Source of the DNA: Xaviernesmea oryzae
Lineage (GTDB): Bacteria > Pseudomonadota > Alphaproteobacteria > Rhizobiales > Rhizobiaceae
NCBI RefSeq assembly: GCF_900109605.1
Contig: NZ_FOAM01000011.1
Coordinates: 142,508 to 206,507 of the forward strand
Direction: 5' to 3'
Length of the DNA: 64,000 nucleotides
Both the position numbers and the translations under genes were made by a program. Under the pieces are notes generated by a model. It was not told the DNA's origin. It saw nothing but the letters and a program-made list of their open reading frames with translations, and did not search any database. Positions 38,119 to 45,234 of this stretch are shown here, in pieces; the stretch's first letter is position 1; each line of letters begins with the position of its first letter.

Positions 38119-38619
38119 TCAGTGCCACCAGTCGCCACTGTCGGTGATGGGCTCGATGCCAGCCGTCTGCGACAGGCTCGCCCAGTGCGCGACGCTGTGG
38201 CCGGCAATCATGAGGTCCGGCGCGATATCTTTCAGCGGCAGCAGCACGAAGGCGCGCTCGGTCATGCGCGGATGTGGCAGGCTTAGCGTCTGGCTGGCGC
38301 GCTGCTCCTCTCCACAGGTCAGAAGATCGATATCGACGGTCCGTGGCCCCCATCGCTGAATACGTTCGCGCTTCATCGCACGCTCCACGGACAGGCAGGC
38401 TTCCAGCAAGGCTTCCGGCGTCAGCGTCGTCTGCACGGCAGCACAGGCATTGTTGAACCAGGCCTGGTCGGTCACGCCCCAAGGCGGTGTGCGATAAAGC
38501 CGCGAGACCGCAACGATGCGACAGCCATCCAGCGCATCGAGACGGCGCAGCGCGTCAGCAAGCTGCGCTTTGACCTCGCCAATGTTGCCGCCGAGGCCGA
38601 GCATAGCCTGCGCGCTCAT
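38119..38619 (-). CDS. folK: 6-hydroxymethyl-7,8-dihydropterin pyrophosphokinase
   Basis: A 166-residue HPPK. GLGGNIGEVKAQLADAL, SRLYRTPPWGVTDQAWFNNAC and WGPRTVDIDLLTCG are the family's substrate and metal-binding blocks, and LPHPRMTERAFVLLPL follows. It transfers pyrophosphate from ATP to 6-hydroxymethyl-dihydropterin, the step before FolP. The start overlaps the folB stop by 4 bp. Confidence 0.95.
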   Translation of the reverse strand: MSAQAMLGLGGNIGEVKAQLADALRRLDALDGCRIVAVSRLYRTPPWGVTDQAWFNNACAAVQTTLTPEALLEACLSVERAMKRERIQRWGPRTVDIDLLTCGEEQRASQTLSLPHPRMTERAFVLLPLKDIAPDLMIAGHSVAHWASLSQTAGIEPITDSGDWWH

Positions 38620-39008
38620 CGCACCAGTTCCACCGTCACCTGCGCATGGTCGAGAATACCGGCAATCGGCACGCTCGGCTTGCGCAAGGTAATTCGCGCG
38701 CGGCGCACCTGTTGAAAGTCGCTCAGAAGCCTGCGTGCGACATCATGCGCCAGCGTTTCGATCAGATTGCGCCTCGTGCCGGTGACCACCGCCTCGATGG
38801 CTTCGAAGACCAAACCGTAATGCACGGTTCCTTCGATCCGGTCGTCCGTCAGCGCCGTTCCTGCCTCCACCTCCAGTTCACAATCGACGAAGAAGCGCTG
38901 ACCGAGACGGGTCTCTTCGGCCAGCACGCCATGACGGGCGAAGAAGGCGCAATTGGCAAGCGTAATCACATAGGTCCTGGGTGTCTCAGGCGTGGTTGTG
39001 TCGGACAT
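38616..39008 (-). CDS. folB: Dihydroneopterin aldolase
   Basis: A 130-residue FolB. YVITLANCAFFARHGVLAEETRLGQRFFVDCELEV is the characteristic N-terminal block with the substrate-binding region, and RITLRKPSVPIAG is the conserved C-terminal segment with the catalytic lysine. It releases glycolaldehyde from dihydroneopterin. The ATG at 39008 (MSDTTTPETP) is preferred over 39068 for length. It sits between folP (165 bp upstream) and folK (4-bp overlap). Confidence 0.93.
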   Translation of the reverse strand: MSDTTTPETPRTYVITLANCAFFARHGVLAEETRLGQRFFVDCELEVEAGTALTDDRIEGTVHYGLVFEAIEAVVTGTRRNLIETLAHDVARRLLSDFQQVRRARITLRKPSVPIAGILDHAQVTVELVR

Positions 39009-39173
39009 GGATGGGGCAGGATCCAAAGAGGGGTCAAAAGTGGAGGCCGGCGTTACGCGCAAGCACAACGTGACAGAGGGGTAGGCGGGACGCCATGCCG
39101 CGTCCAGCCGAAAACGCCGGGGGGATGCTGGTCTTTCAGCCTTCCCGATACCTCTGAAGGCAGAATAGGCCGA

Positions 39174-40040
39174 TCATGCCGGCTGCAGAATGCCGCGCGC
39201 CGCCAGAAGGGCATCCGCGACCTTGAGCGCATCGACATTTGGCGCCACCGCATGCACACGGAAAATCGCCGCGCCGGCCAGGCGCAGGATCGTGCTGGTC
39301 GCGACCGTGGCGGCATCGCGTTCCGCCGCCTCGCGCCCTGTGAGCGTGCCGAGGAAGCGCTTGCGTGACGTGCCGACAAGAAGTGGAAAGCCGAGCGGGA
39401 AAAGTTCGCCGAGACGTGCCATCAGCTCCAGATTGATTGCCGCCGTTTCCTTGGCAAAGCCGAATCCGGGATCGAGCACCAGGGTATCGTCCGCCAGACC
39501 GGCGGCGCGGGCGATGCCAAGCGAATGGTCGAAGAAGGTGCGCTGATCCTCGATCACATCCGCCTGGCGCTGGCGCTCTCGCCCGGTATGCATGATGCAG
39601 AGCCCCGCGCCGTTGCGCGCTGCCACCTCCGCCAAAGCGGGTTCGCGCCAGAGACCATGCACGTCATTGACCAGGTGTGCGCCGGCAGCCAGTGCGCGCG
39701 CGGCCGTCTCCGCCCGGTAGGTGTCGACGGAGAGGATCGCATCCGTCTCCGCCGCCAGTCTGGCGATCACCGGCAGGATGCGCGCCTGCTCGTCCTCGGC
39801 CGTCACGGGCGCGGCGCCGGGCCGCGTGGATTCGCCGCCAATGTCGAGAATCGCTGCGCCGGCAGCGTGGCAGGCCTTGGCATGGGCAACGGCCGCTGCC
39901 GGATCGAGATGCGCTCCGCCATCGGAGAAGCTGTCCGGCGTGACATTGACGATGGCCATGATCTGCGCGCGCGGGCCGAGCGTGAGTGATCTTCCATGGG
40001 CAAGACGCCAGACAAACGGCGCGAAGGGATCAATCGTCAT
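39174..40040 (-). CDS. folP: Dihydropteroate synthase
   Basis: A 288-residue TIM-barrel enzyme. Visible motifs are IVNVTPDSFSDGG (near residue 31), DIGGESTRPGA, ILSVDTYRAETA, LVLDPGFGFAKE and VGTSRKRFLG. It condenses the pterin pyrophosphate with p-aminobenzoate and is the sulfonamide target. The ATG at 40040 (MTIDPFAPF) gives the normal family length. It heads folP-folB-folK. Confidence 0.96.
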   Translation of the reverse strand: MTIDPFAPFVWRLAHGRSLTLGPRAQIMAIVNVTPDSFSDGGAHLDPAAAVAHAKACHAAGAAILDIGGESTRPGAAPVTAEDEQARILPVIARLAAETDAILSVDTYRAETAARALAAGAHLVNDVHGLWREPALAEVAARNGAGLCIMHTGRERQRQADVIEDQRTFFDHSLGIARAAGLADDTLVLDPGFGFAKETAAINLELMARLGELFPLGFPLLVGTSRKRFLGTLTGREAAERDAATVATSTILRLAGAAIFRVHAVAPNVDALKVADALLAARGILQPA

Positions 40041-40205
40041 GGCGCGTCCTGCCTTTTCTCGGGTTTTCGGGTGGAAGGGATCCACGTGCGCCGCTTGGCC
40101 CGGCGCTGCTTGGCCATGCCGCATCCGCACGGCGTGCTTTCTTCTTGCATGCGGGCAGGCTATGCCCGAAGCTCGCCGTTCATTCAATTGCCCGGACCAT
40201 CGCTC

Positions 40206-40871
40206 ATGTTTTTCGTTTCGTCCCGCGCCCGTCTTGGCCGCTCTGTTTCGCGTCTTGCCGGTGGCGCACTGGCGGCCATGCTGATCGCCCTGCCGGGCGC
40301 ATCGCTTCGCGCGGAAACGCAGATGGTCAAGACCATTACCTATTTTCCGATCCGTGGCACGACGGCGGAAGATCTGGACAAGGCGCTTTCCGCCCATGGG
40401 CCGCTGATGACGGCCACGGGGGCCCGCCATCCCGGCGCGACGCGGATCAAGTTCGGCGGCTCGGTCAGCTATGTTCGCCAGGGTGAGCGCTGCCTCGTCG
40501 GAACCGCGAAAGTCACGCTGTCGACCAAGCTGATCCTGCCGCGCTGGACGCAGCGCCACCGTGCTGACCGGGATATGGGCCTGGTCTGGGACACGCTCTC
40601 TTCGGATATCAAGCGCCATGAAGAGCGTCACGCCGAAATCGCCCGCAACTATGCCCGCGATCTTGAAAAGGCGCTGCTCGCTTTACCCGCAAAGGCGGAT
40701 TGCGAGACCCTGCAGGCCGATGCGTCGCGCGTGACGGCGGAGATGGTGGCCGCGCATGACAAGGCCCAGATTGCCTTCGACCGGCGCGAGGCGATCAATT
40801 TCGACCGGCGAATGGTCCGCCTGCTGCAATACAGGCTGGAACGGCTGCGCGACGCCGAGCGCGGGAAATAA
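40206..40871 (+). CDS. DUF922 secreted zinc-protease-like protein
   Basis: A 221-residue protein with an N-terminal signal peptide (LAGGALAAMLIALPGASLRAETQ). The mature domain matches DUF922: TYFPIRGTTAEDLDKALSAHGP, RCLVGTAKVTLSTKLILPRW and KRHEERHAEIARNYARDLEKALLAL, in which HEERH is an HExxH zinc-binding motif. It is thus a putative periplasmic peptidase. It is divergent from folP, and the promoter lies in 165 bp between them. Confidence 0.82.
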   Translation: MFFVSSRARLGRSVSRLAGGALAAMLIALPGASLRAETQMVKTITYFPIRGTTAEDLDKALSAHGPLMTATGARHPGATRIKFGGSVSYVRQGERCLVGTAKVTLSTKLILPRWTQRHRADRDMGLVWDTLSSDIKRHEERHAEIARNYARDLEKALLALPAKADCETLQADASRVTAEMVAAHDKAQIAFDRREAINFDRRMVRLLQYRLERLRDAERGK

Positions 40872-41394
40872 CGGGCTAACGCATAATCCGCTTCGCCTGC
40901 ACTGCCTGATGACGAGTGGTCATGCCGGGCGGCCGCTTGATCGCGGCGCGGGCAGGCGGGCCTCCATTTCTGCTGAGGGGAAGGGCGCGTTATCCTGTTT
41001 CAAGATGCGCGTCAGCGATCGCAGCGCTTGTCTCCAAGCCTCCCGTCATCGCCAAAGCTGCGCTTGCCGATCATGAGGGAACGATAAGCGCCCGGGCGAC
41101 CATACCAGCACGAACACGCACCGCGTGCATGCGCGTCAAACCTCGGTCTGTCGCCGGAACGGCAAGTCTTGCCTCATCGCGCTCCACCAGATTTCTAACC
41201 ATGCACTTAAGAAGCTGCTGGATCACCCCAGCAAATCACCAGTGACTTCTCGCGATAGAAGAAACGATTGCTTTACAGTATTGTTGGATCATGAACACAG
41301 CGGAGAGACAAAGACGTTCCCGCTGAGCTTGGCTCCATGGTGGTTCGCGCACATGATGAGCATGTGGCCGCGTGGCATTACTTGAGATCACTGG

Positions 41395-41672
41395 CGCAAC
41401 GTTCGGGGGAACGGGCGCCGCCTAGGGTGATCGAGCAACGGCCTGTTCGGCGCTGCCGAAAGCTTGTTCCAGATGTTTCCAGTGCCGGGAGAGGAGCTGT
41501 TGCAACTCTCCATGGCGAAGACGCGACCGCGCGGGTGTTCTCGCGGGCAGGGCGCGGCTGACTTCAGGTTCTCCTGGCGTATCTTCAAGCGTGTGGATGG
41601 TCCCTCCCTCATCCGCATCGCGATGCGCCCTCCTCGCCCCGCCCGTCGGCAACGACTGGCGGGGCTTTTTTT
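41395..41672 (+). ncRNA. Candidate structured non-coding RNA
   Basis: A plus-strand segment with no plausible CDS ends in a textbook terminator (41636-41672). Several perfect stems precede it: CGTTC/GAACG (about 41399-41412), GGAGAG (41488-41493)/CTCTCC (41506-41511), and a nested unit in which GAAGACGC (41517) pairs with GCGTATCTTC (41586) around CCGCGC/GCGCGG and CAGG/CCTG hairpins. GCATCGCGATGC lies just before the terminator. The 5' end is not defined. It does not match SRP RNA, RNase P RNA or tmRNA motifs I know. A 6S-like RNA or long regulated leader is possible but unproven. Confidence 0.4.
41636..41672 (+). terminator. Strong intrinsic terminator
   Basis: GCCCCGCC and GGCGGGGC form a perfect 8-bp G/C stem with a 14-nt loop, followed by seven T. 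It ends a plus-strand transcript for which no coding sequence is visible. Confidence 0.88.
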
Positions 41673-41808
41673 GTCCGCGCGTCAGCGCGGCATAGGCTGA
41701 GCAGCTTGCGCGCGCATCAGGATCTTGTCATATTCATATATGACGATCGAGTGGATCGCTCCCCATCAACGAGGCAATGAATCGCGCGGCCGCGCATTCG
41801 GAGGCTGA

Positions 41809-43716
41809 ATGATTACGATGATGTGGCCGCATCTGCGCCGCCTGATCCTGCCCATCCTTTCGACCGTCATCCTGCTGGCCACGCATCAGCCGATGCATGC
41901 CGACGATGATGATAACGATAGTTCCGATGACGATCGTCTTCGGCATGTGCTCTTGGAGTACAAGGTCAATGCCGACCTGACGATGGAAAGCTGGAGCACG
42001 ATCGACTCGATGCCGATTCGCAGCGGGCACCGCGCGGAAAATACGCGCCGCTGGCAAACCTATTCGCCTGCGACGGAAATGCTCGAGGTAGCCGAAGCCT
42101 GGGTGACCAGCCCCGATGGGGTTCGCCACACCGTTCCATCAGAGGATATTTTCACCCGTTCCGCGCCGCAGCCGTCCAATATGCCGGGTTTCAATGCGGA
42201 TCAGAAGATCACCGTTGTGTTTCCCCAGGTAGGACCGGGATCGAAGGTTCATGTGAAGTGGCATCGGCTGCGCAAAACGCCGCAGCTTTTCGGGGTGAAT
42301 ATTCTGGAGACAGCGCGCTACGATCAAAAGGTCGAGGATACGACGATTATCCTTGATGTGCCGTCGACGATCGATCTGCAATGGTATGCCGATCCGGGCG
42401 TGGAGACCGAGGAGCATATAGCCGATAACAGACGCATTATCCGCGCCCATATGACCAACATTCCGAAGCTGCGTCTAACCTATCCCACGGTGTCGGAGGA
42501 CCAGTTTCGTCCGCGCTTCATGGCAACGACGCTGAAGCGGCTGGAAGACGAGGGCGATCGGATCCTGGCGCAAGTGCAGGACGATCTCGATCCAGCCACG
42601 GCAGACCGCATCGCGAAATTAGCCAGATCCATTGTCGGAGACAGGCAGGGCCTTGAAGCGGCAGCTGCGATCCACGACTGGATCCGTCAGAACATTGCTT
42701 ACACGGCGGTCTATCTCAACCCGAATGACGGATGGGTCGAGCATCCCATCGGCAAGATTCTGGACAACGGGTTTGGTGACTGCAAGGACCAGACCGCGCT
42801 GATGCGCGCGCTTCTGGGCGCCGTCGGCATCCGTGCCGAGCGCGCTGTCGTTCAGTGGGGCACGCTCTACGATCCGCTGCCGCTGCCGGTTGCGTGGCAG
42901 TTCAATCACGCCATGGTTTATCTTCCCGATTTCAACCTGTTCGACAATCCCACGGACAAGCGCGCGCCCTTTGCCGCGCTGGACGAACAGCTCATCAACA
43001 AACAGGCCCTGATCGTCAGCAGGCCCAGCCGTGTGATCAGGCTGCCGGATGCCAGCCCCGATCTGTTTCGGATTTCCAACCGCTCCGAACTGGTGCTCGG
43101 TCCGGACGGCACCGTGACCGGTCAGGCGATGGTGCATGTGTCGCCTTGGCTGGTCGCGCAATATCAGCAAGATATCGATTCCAACGGTCCTGCCGCGCTT
43201 TTGACCCGTAAGCTTGCGATCAATGGCCAGGATGGTCAGGGGCGCTTGTCGGTCATCCAGCCCAAAACATGGCGAGACGATCTGCTGCTGAAGGCCAACT
43301 GGATGTCTGCGCAGGTAGTCGACCTCGTGCAGAAGACGATCGTGCTGCCGCTGCAGACAGGTTTCGACACCGAGCCTCTCGTCAGCAATGCGCCTCTCCT
43401 GCACGACGACGTCACCGTCGCGCCATTTCGGCTGATGACGGGAACGCTGGATTGGAGCGTTGCGATCAAGCTGCCTCTAAGGCTGAAAGTGCAGTCCGTT
43501 CCGCCTCCCGTCCATATCGATACGGAGGCGGGGCTGTTCGACTCCCGCGTCGAGGAGAAGGATGGCACGCTGCTGATCACCCGTCGCCTGATCAACCGGC
43601 GGCTCGTCACCAAGCCAGACGATTATCTCGTGCTGAAGACCCTGCTGCGCGCCGTGGTCCGGGCAGGCCGCAGCTATGCCATTCTGACGCGGGAGACCGA
43701 GCCGCAGCACGGTTGA
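41809..43716 (+). CDS. DUF3857/transglutaminase-like exported protein
   Basis: A 635-residue protein. After a signal peptide (LILPILSTVILLATHQPMHA) comes a striking acidic run (DDDDNDSSDDD), then a DUF3857 beta-sandwich (about 45-250) and a transglutaminase-like core. GFGDCKDQTALMRALL supplies the nucleophilic cysteine and FNHAMVYLPDFNLFDNPTD the histidine and aspartate. These proteins are periplasmic; the substrate is unknown and the fold can act as protease or binding domain. GGAGG lies just before the ATG. Confidence 0.83.
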   Translation: MITMMWPHLRRLILPILSTVILLATHQPMHADDDDNDSSDDDRLRHVLLEYKVNADLTMESWSTIDSMPIRSGHRAENTRRWQTYSPATEMLEVAEAWVTSPDGVRHTVPSEDIFTRSAPQPSNMPGFNADQKITVVFPQVGPGSKVHVKWHRLRKTPQLFGVNILETARYDQKVEDTTIILDVPSTIDLQWYADPGVETEEHIADNRRIIRAHMTNIPKLRLTYPTVSEDQFRPRFMATTLKRLEDEGDRILAQVQDDLDPATADRIAKLARSIVGDRQGLEAAAAIHDWIRQNIAYTAVYLNPNDGWVEHPIGKILDNGFGDCKDQTALMRALLGAVGIRAERAVVQWGTLYDPLPLPVAWQFNHAMVYLPDFNLFDNPTDKRAPFAALDEQLINKQALIVSRPSRVIRLPDASPDLFRISNRSELVLGPDGTVTGQAMVHVSPWLVAQYQQDIDSNGPAALLTRKLAINGQDGQGRLSVIQPKTWRDDLLLKANWMSAQVVDLVQKTIVLPLQTGFDTEPLVSNAPLLHDDVTVAPFRLMTGTLDWSVAIKLPLRLKVQSVPPPVHIDTEAGLFDSRVEEKDGTLLITRRLINRRLVTKPDDYLVLKTLLRAVVRAGRSYAILTRETEPQHG

Positions 43717-43896
43717 GAGCTTGCAGTCCAGCCGGCTGGCTATGGGCCTCGCTGTCACGGGTCACGCGTGCGATTGCGCCGGTTTCGATGCCATGGACCG
43801 AAGGGGAATGCCGGTTTCCTTGGAAATCCGATGGAGAAACAACAAGTCTGGAGCATCGGCCGCTTACGATCTTTGGTCTGATGCTCCATGTGCATG

Positions 43897-43929
43897 AGCA
43901 TCGTGCGTCTTTATCAAACGCACGATGCT
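43897..43929. terminator. Hairpin between convergent genes
   Basis: AGCATCGTGCGT and ACGCACGATGCT form a perfect 12-bp stem with a 9-nt loop between the transglutaminase-like gene (+) and the PadR gene (-). There is no T-run, so it may act with Rho or as a 3' stabiliser for both transcripts. Confidence 0.55.
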
Positions 43930-43950
43930 GCCGGTGCGTGATCATCCCGA

Positions 43951-44577
43951 TCAGGCGTCGCGGCGATCCGACTCCAGCTCTTCGGCTGTCTGAAGAATCA
44001 CCCGCATCAGTGTCCCGGCATGCTTTTCATCTTCGGCAACCTTGCGGGCCACCACGTCGCGAAGATGCAGCATTGCGGCATCGAGGCCGGGAGGTAGGGG
44101 CGCGCCGTGCTGGGGGCGCGCCTCCGGCTTGTGCCGGCGCTCGCGATGCTCGCCTGCTGCCGTTAGCCGTTCCAAGATCTCCTCGGCGCGTTCGCGGTGT
44201 GCATCGAGATAGGCCTTGCCGTCCTCGGTGATGGCGAAGCGCTTCTTGTTGCCGTCCATTTCAGCGTTGGCATGTCCCGCCTCTTCCAGAAAGGTGAGCG
44301 TGGGATAGACGACACCCGGGCTCGGGGCATAGGCGCCGCCTGTCATGGTCTCGATCTGGCGAATGATTTCGTAGCCATGGCAGGGCTCCTTTTCCATCAT
44401 CAGCAAAACGAGCAGGCGCAGATCGCCCTGGCCGAGAAGCCGGGCAAAACGCCCGCCGCCGTCATCGCCGAAACCGCGTCCGCCACGCCCTTCATGCCGC
44501 CCATGACGCCTGCCCTCGGCATGGCGCCCGTCCCGATCGTGATTACCACGTCCGCCAAAAAATCCAAAATCCAACAT
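43951..44577 (-). CDS. PadR-family transcriptional regulator
   Basis: A 208-residue repressor. The N-terminus (residues 1-45) is unusually rich in Gly, His, Arg and Asp and may bind metal or be disordered. The PadR winged helix follows: LGQGDLRLLVLLMMEKEPCHGYEIIRQIETMTGGAYAPSPGVVYPTLTFLEEAGH. The C-terminal helical part is the dimerisation region. AAGGAG before the ATG at 44577 fixes the start. Its promoter (TTGACG near 44635) is flanked by two copies of TTTCGATATATC, implying autoregulation. A third copy lies 150 bp away in front of a second promoter. Confidence 0.87.
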   Translation of the reverse strand: MLDFGFFGGRGNHDRDGRHAEGRRHGRHEGRGGRGFGDDGGGRFARLLGQGDLRLLVLLMMEKEPCHGYEIIRQIETMTGGAYAPSPGVVYPTLTFLEEAGHANAEMDGNKKRFAITEDGKAYLDAHRERAEEILERLTAAGEHRERRHKPEARPQHGAPLPPGLDAAMLHLRDVVARKVAEDEKHAGTLMRVILQTAEELESDRRDA

Positions 44578-44600
44578 ATCGAACTCCTTTTCGATTGATC

Positions 44601-44612
44601 TTTCGATATATC
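44601..44612. promoter_or_regulatory. PadR operator-like site 1
   Basis: TTTCGATATATC, just downstream of the PadR -10 region on the minus strand and 24 bp before its start codon. The same 12-mer occurs inverted at 44644-44655 and direct at 44805-44816. Confidence 0.55.
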
Positions 44613-44643
44613 TTATGCGCTCTGTTCGCGGCGCCGTCAAGAC

Positions 44644-44655
44644 GATATATCGAAA
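44644..44655. promoter_or_regulatory. PadR operator-like site 2
   Basis: GATATATCGAAA, the exact reverse complement of site 1, lying directly upstream of the PadR -35 element (TTGACG, revcomp 44635-44640). Confidence 0.55.
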
Positions 44656-44804
44656 TAGATCGAAAGCGCTGTTTGTGAGTTTGGAGCGTCGGCTGCATTC
44701 CGCGTGTTCAAGGTATCAGCACACATTTCCGTAACAGAGGTCGAGGTCGCTCATGATCGGCGCGATGCCTGAAGAATTGACGATGAGCATGCCAAAAAAA
44801 TAGA

Positions 44805-44816
44805 TTTCGATATATC
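44805..44816. promoter_or_regulatory. PadR operator-like site 3 at a divergent promoter
   Basis: TTTCGATATATC overlaps the 3' part of a -10 element (TAGATT, 44801-44806) that is 18 bp from TTGACG (44777-44782). This places a second, rightward promoter under likely PadR control. Confidence 0.5.
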
Positions 44817-44844
44817 AAAAAAATCGAAAGAACGCGGGTCGAAG

Positions 44845-45234
44845 ATGAGCTTGCGTCAGGAAGACGCGATCAATCTGCTGGCCGTCTTAAGGGAGGCTAT
44901 AAAAGACGAGGTATGCGAAGGTGCTACGCGACGATGCAAGGAGACATGGCATCCATCTGGCCAAGCGGGCAGGGCCAGGCCAGCGCTGAGGCACCGGCGG
45001 CATTCTTGGCTTCACTGGCTCAGCCACCTTCGAGCAGATGCGTTCGAACAGCGCTCTGATCAGGACGAGGAGCATTTGGTCGTCATGGTCAGCCAGACTT
45101 CGACGATATTGGACGGGGGACAGCCGATCAAAGATGGCGTCGCGCTCTGTGATCGACCAAAGAGGGCGGCGATTCCTATCGACGTCTTTCCTCGCCGATA
45201 TCCTGCAGCATCCGGTCGAAATCGTCCCGGTTGA
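44845..45234 (+). CDS. Doubtful ORF downstream of the PadR-controlled promoter
   Basis: A 129-codon frame starting MSLRQEDAINLLAVLREAIKD, which looks like a genuine helical N-terminus, but after about 30 residues the composition becomes Arg/His/Trp-rich and unprotein-like, and the end overlaps the FliO-like gene on the other strand. It may be the remnant of a PadR target gene broken by a frameshift or deletion, or a short target peptide. I do not recognise it. Confidence 0.25.
   Translation: MSLRQEDAINLLAVLREAIKDEVCEGATRRCKETWHPSGQAGRARPALRHRRHSWLHWLSHLRADAFEQRSDQDEEHLVVMVSQTSTILDGGQPIKDGVALCDRPKRAAIPIDVFPRRYPAASGRNRPG

Larger units (their letters stand above)
40872..41808. other. Long region without protein genes, 937 bp
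   Basis: No convincing CDS. The first half (to about 41390) shows nothing recognisable. The second half holds a series of potential hairpins ending in a strong plus-strand terminator (candidate RNA gene below). The last 130 bp form the promoter region of the transglutaminase-like gene, including an A/T-rich near-palindrome (GTCATATTCATATATGAC, 41727-41744). Confidence 0.5.
44578..45175. other. PadR regulatory region and adjacent low-confidence stretch
   Basis: Nearly 600 bp holding the PadR promoter, three copies of its likely operator and a divergent promoter (TTGACG at 44777, N18, TAGATT at 44801) pointing right. What that promoter drives is unclear; the frame at 44845 is listed separately as doubtful. 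Confidence 0.5.
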
